Assembly: GCA_000237975.1 (NCBI GenBank)
Contig: CP003179.1
Location: 2,108,001 to 2,172,000, forward strand
Source: Sulfobacillus acidophilus DSM 10332
GTDB taxonomy: Bacteria > Bacillota > Sulfobacillia > Sulfobacillales > Sulfobacillaceae
Direction of reading: 5' to 3'
DNA: 64,000 nt
Below, piece by piece: positions 60,921-64,000 of this stretch (the first letter of the stretch is position 1; each line of letters opens with the position of its first letter). A program made the position numbers and the translations under genes. Under the pieces are notes generated by a model that searched no databases, was not told the DNA's origin, and was given only the letters and a program-made list of their open reading frames with translations.

Positions 60921-62354
60921 CTATTTTACGGGTCTAGCCGAGGATTTGGCGGGTTCCTCCACCAAAGAGGTCGACACATGCCAAAGGCCGGGTTGACGGC
61001 GTGCCCACACCAGATAATATAAAAATCCTCCGCCAAAGATGGCGGCACACGTCTCGAGGTCCCCGGACGTTTGTTGTGAAATGGCTAAAATGACGCCGGC
61101 CAACGCAACTAGGGGCGGAACGGGCCAAATCCACATTTTAAACGGGAGCTCGCCCGTTTTGAGTCGGCCCACACGATGGACGATGGCCGAAATTGCCACT
61201 AAAGCGTAAAGAATGATGATCATCACGGAGGTGAAGGTAATCGCGGCGACCGCCGACCCGAGCAACGTCAATCCGATCCCCAAGACACCAACAACCAATA
61301 CCGAGACCCAAGGGGTACGATAGCGGGAATGGATCAACGTCAATGCCCGATTAACCGGCGCCGGCCACGACTGGTCTCGCCCGGTGGAATAAATCACGCG
61401 CGAAAATTGCAGCACAATGGCCAACGTCGCGTTAATGACAGCCAAAATCACGCCGAGAATCACGATGGTGGCCCCGGTAGGTCCTATCGCATGTTCCACA
61501 TAGTATTCGATCGGCAGCGAAGCGCCGTAAAAAGCACGGATGGTCCCGTCCGCCAAAATCACGGCAAAGGCCGGCACTACCTGAAACAATACCCCGAGAC
61601 TGGCGGCATTCATTACCGATTTTCCGACGTTACGCGCTGATCCGTCAGTTTCTTCACTGAAATTGATGGCGCTGTCATACCCGTTGTAGGAAAACAACGC
61701 TACCGAAATCGCGGCCAAAATCACGGCCGCTTTTACAGGACTGACATGAGACGCATTAAAGGACACGGGATGAATCAACAGTGAAAACGGCGTTAACGGA
61801 TGAACCAGCCCGACTATGGTAACCAACACCATCACCGCCAGCTCCACGCTCAAAAAAATGCCGGTGATATTGGCGTTGGTTTTAACGCGCAACACGGCAA
61901 GAATGGTCACCAACGCCATTAAAATGGTTGCCCAGATATTAGCGTTAATACCGGGGACCAGGGTTTGAATGTAGCCTCCGATGCCCAACGCAATCGATGC
62001 GGGCAAGAAAATCGCTTGAACCACATAGTCCACCATGGCCAAAAAACCGATAGGTTTTCCCAACACACGGGTGACAATAGCGTAAAGGCCTCCGGCAAAC
62101 GGATAGCGGGAACCCAATTCCGCCATGCTAAAGGCTACCGACAGCGCAATAATCCCGGCCAGCAAGAATGTCCAGCCTGCCCCCGTTCCCGTCATGGGAA
62201 AAATTTGCGCCGCAATCACGAAAAATGACGCCGCCGGCGTAATGTCCGATAACGCGAGACCGACGGTTTGCAAAACGGTCAGGCTTCTGGCCAAGTCTTG
62301 GCGATACCCGGCTTTTTTCAGGATCTCTTCGGAACTCACGTCATGATGAGGCAT
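60921..62354 (-). CDS. APC-family amino acid or amine permease
   Basis: 477 residues with twelve hydrophobic segments. SDITPAASFFVIAAQIFPMTGTGAGW near residue 40 and AFSMAELGSRYPFAGGLYAIVTRVLG near residue 80 are the substrate-binding and helix 3 regions of APC transporters. SEETDGSARNVGKSVMNA is conserved. Likely cargo is an amino acid or a short amide; the neighbouring amidase and aminopeptidase support this. Confidence 0.86.
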   Translation of the reverse strand: MPHHDVSSEEILKKAGYRQDLARSLTVLQTVGLALSDITPAASFFVIAAQIFPMTGTGAGWTFLLAGIIALSVAFSMAELGSRYPFAGGLYAIVTRVLGKPIGFLAMVDYVVQAIFLPASIALGIGGYIQTLVPGINANIWATILMALVTILAVLRVKTNANITGIFLSVELAVMVLVTIVGLVHPLTPFSLLIHPVSFNASHVSPVKAAVILAAISVALFSYNGYDSAINFSEETDGSARNVGKSVMNAASLGVLFQVVPAFAVILADGTIRAFYGASLPIEYYVEHAIGPTGATIVILGVILAVINATLAIVLQFSRVIYSTGRDQSWPAPVNRALTLIHSRYRTPWVSVLVVGVLGIGLTLLGSAVAAITFTSVMIIILYALVAISAIVHRVGRLKTGELPFKMWIWPVPPLVALAGVILAISQQTSGDLETCAAIFGGGFLYYLVWARRQPGLWHVSTSLVEEPAKSSARPVK

Positions 62355-62357
62355 CCC

Positions 62358-63437
62358 TTATATCCCTCCCGGCAACGATGTTAATAAAGGCAAAACCGAG
62401 TCGATCGGAAAACGTTCCAATACGTGCCCGTTTCGGCCATGGGTGGTCGTCGCCTGGACCATGGCGTTATACACCGCTTCTGCACTGGCTTCGACAACCG
62501 CGTCGAATAGTTGATCAATGGGAGACCCCAATGTCCAAAATTGCCCGTCGACCAGGTGTTCGGTAGGTAACGGAACCGCTGATTCCCGCGGAACCATGGT
62601 GGCGGTGGAAAATGCGATAAAGAGTTCCCCTGATCCATCATTGCCTACCGATCCCGTCCGGACGAGCCCCAGTCCCACCCGTTTTGCCAAGCGCTTTAAC
62701 TGGTTCGGTAACAAAGGGGCGTCGGTCGCGACGACACCGATACACGACCCCTCTTTTTGATAGGGCGGCATCCCGCCGGTTAGCCATCGCCCTACCGGAA
62801 GGCCTTGAACCAAGAGTTGATGCCGGTACCCAAAATTGGTATTGACCAATACCCCCACGACATATTGCCGAGAACCGATGGAAACGACCCGAGAGGCGGT
62901 TCCGATCCCCCCTTTATAGCCGAATAATTGGGTTCCGGTTCCGGCCCCGACAGCCCCTTCCAACGGCGTGTCGGTCGACGCATGGGCCAGCGCCTCTTGA
63001 AACACCTCAAGCGGTGTAGCCCCCGCCCGATTGTCGTTAAGAAATCCGTCGTCGCATTCCGCAACAACCGGCATGACCACGTCGACATCTCCGGCCGCTG
63101 GATCGAGTCTGGTCAAGTAATCGACCACCGCTTCAAATCCGATTCCGATGCTCCGTGAATTGCATAGCACAATCGGAGCACCCAAAAGGCCCCACTCGTC
63201 AATCACCGCCCGACCGGTCATAATCCCGTATCCGTTAAGGATCCAGGTTCCTGCATAAACCCGTTGTCGGAAGGGATTGCCGTCGTGAGGCCAGATCGCC
63301 GTGACACCCGACCGATGCACCGGGTTGTCGGTCCAATACGTCGCGTGCCCGACCCGCACGCCGGGCACGTCGGTAATGGCATTTTTCGGACCGGGCGGTA
63401 GAAAACCCACATCCAAGCCATAATCACGAAACCGCAT
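62358..63437 (-). CDS. DmpA/P1-family aminopeptidase
   Basis: 359 residues. ITDVPGVRVGHATYW at the N-terminus, GAGTGTQLFGYKGGIGTASR in the middle and the self-cleavage site Gly-Ser in KEGSCIGVVATDAPLLP near residue 236 are typical of DmpA (L-aminopeptidase/D-esterase). The enzyme cuts itself before the Ser to give an active N-terminal nucleophile. It is the first gene of this short operon; 63438-63627 upstream holds its leader and no further gene. Confidence 0.87.
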   Translation of the reverse strand: MRFRDYGLDVGFLPPGPKNAITDVPGVRVGHATYWTDNPVHRSGVTAIWPHDGNPFRQRVYAGTWILNGYGIMTGRAVIDEWGLLGAPIVLCNSRSIGIGFEAVVDYLTRLDPAAGDVDVVMPVVAECDDGFLNDNRAGATPLEVFQEALAHASTDTPLEGAVGAGTGTQLFGYKGGIGTASRVVSIGSRQYVVGVLVNTNFGYRHQLLVQGLPVGRWLTGGMPPYQKEGSCIGVVATDAPLLPNQLKRLAKRVGLGLVRTGSVGNDGSGELFIAFSTATMVPRESAVPLPTEHLVDGQFWTLGSPIDQLFDAVVEASAEAVYNAMVQATTTHGRNGHVLERFPIDSVLPLLTSLPGGI

Positions 63438-63627
63438 GATAACACCCCTTTAAAAAAAGGCCGGGTTCCTCGGAAAAGAGCCATAAAATCAGAGGAATAT
63501 GACGACAAATTCTACACTGAGTATCAGACTCCTTTCGACATTTTGCACAATTGTTTCGGGTTGGATTCGACAAACTGTAAGGACACCCCCACAGAACAGA
63601 TAAAGGGCTCCATATACGTCCGACCGG

Positions 63628-64000
63628 CTAAACCGGCCCGGCCGCCGCCGACATCCTATGAAGTCGCCTCATCAGCCCTTCGGCAAATTGTTGGGTGTCC
63701 GCCATGATGTTTTTCATGACCTCGCGGGGCTTTTGCCCGTGATGACTGTCTATCCGATTCCACCAGATGCGCCGTAATTCGGTTCCCACATTGACTTTTC
63801 GGATTCCCGCGTCAACCAGCCGGGAAAGAACCTCGTCAGGAACCCCGCTGCCCCCGTGCAGCACGAAGGGCGTATCCGGCAGGTGTTGGTGGAAGGTTTT
63901 AAGCCGTTCGATATCGATGTCTTGCGGCGTCCGATTTTGACCGTGAACGGTGCCGACTGATACCGCCAACATATCGACCGGACACACCGACATAAACCGT
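63628..64000 (-). CDS. Class II aldolase (fructose-bisphosphate/tagatose type), C-terminal part
   Basis: The frame is open beyond the window edge, so only the last 124 residues are present. DMLAVSVGTVHGQN, then PFVLHGGSGVPDEVLSRLVDAGIRKVNVGTELR match the C-terminal barrel with the metal-binding His in HGGSG and the phosphate-binding KVNVGTEL of class II aldolases. The substrate (fructose- or tagatose-bisphosphate) cannot be told from this part. Confidence 0.85.
   Translation of the reverse strand, partial: RFMSVCPVDMLAVSVGTVHGQNRTPQDIDIERLKTFHQHLPDTPFVLHGGSGVPDEVLSRLVDAGIRKVNVGTELRRIWWNRIDSHHGQKPREVMKNIMADTQQFAEGLMRRLHRMSAAAGPV

Overview
The window looks like chromosome of a Gram-positive, Sulfobacillus-like acidophilic Bacillota. 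That is inferred from strong AGGAGG-type ribosome sites, sigma-A style promoters, lipoprotein solute receptors, a sortase, an ISL3 element and several sugar, organic-acid and amide catabolic operons. No rRNA, tRNA or CRISPR array was seen. Species assignment from reading alone is not secure.

Layout. 1-1821: a minus-strand locus with a radical SAM enzyme cut by the window edge, a 78-aa peptide, a protein with an alternating Val/Asn stretch running into a poly-Val segment, and a small zinc-ribbon protein. It resembles an unrecognised ribosomal-peptide modification locus. 2076-3610: a frameshifted ISL3-type transposase with three direct repeats. 3784-5127: MaoC hydratase plus a PEP-mutase/isocitrate-lyase enzyme. 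5473-11575: a probable sulfolactate degradation operon (GntR regulator, ComC-like and SlcC-like dehydrogenases, SuyB, SuyA, Na+/solute symporter with a small partner). 11805-12383: a membrane-anchored Mrr-like nuclease. 12687-20135: a hexuronate operon (eda, uxaA, uxaB, an IolB/KduI-type isomerase, a broken M24 peptidase, kdgK) with a divergent LacI regulator and four candidate operators. 20374-22110: the matching sugar porter, cut off by a decayed IS605-type element. 22252-29069: ROK regulator, sugar ABC transporter and GH31 glycosidase.

29710-36267: an envelope locus with an ECF sigma/anti-sigma pair, a frameshifted membrane protein, a frameshifted four-repeat surface protein and a divergent sortase. 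36400-41770: a ribose-type ABC transporter with its LacI regulator, lying between decayed copies of the same MaoC and PEP-mutase genes that are intact at 3784-5127. 41995-47737: an XRE-GAF-PucR regulator, a 54-aa membrane peptide, an SSS symporter and an acyl-CoA synthetase. 47787-59624: a long minus-strand operon with a GntR regulator, NCS1 permease, MoxR-VWA fusion, CoxS-CoxL fusion, CoxG, CoxM, PxpA, amidase and XdhC. It fits hydroxylation and ring opening of an unknown N-heterocycle. 59970-63437: acetamidase/formamidase, APC permease and a DmpA-type aminopeptidase. 63628-64000: the C-terminal end of a class II aldolase.

The main theme is uptake and breakdown of varied organic substrates, each under its own local regulator. 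Many genes carry single-base frameshifts, which may reflect real decay or assembly errors.
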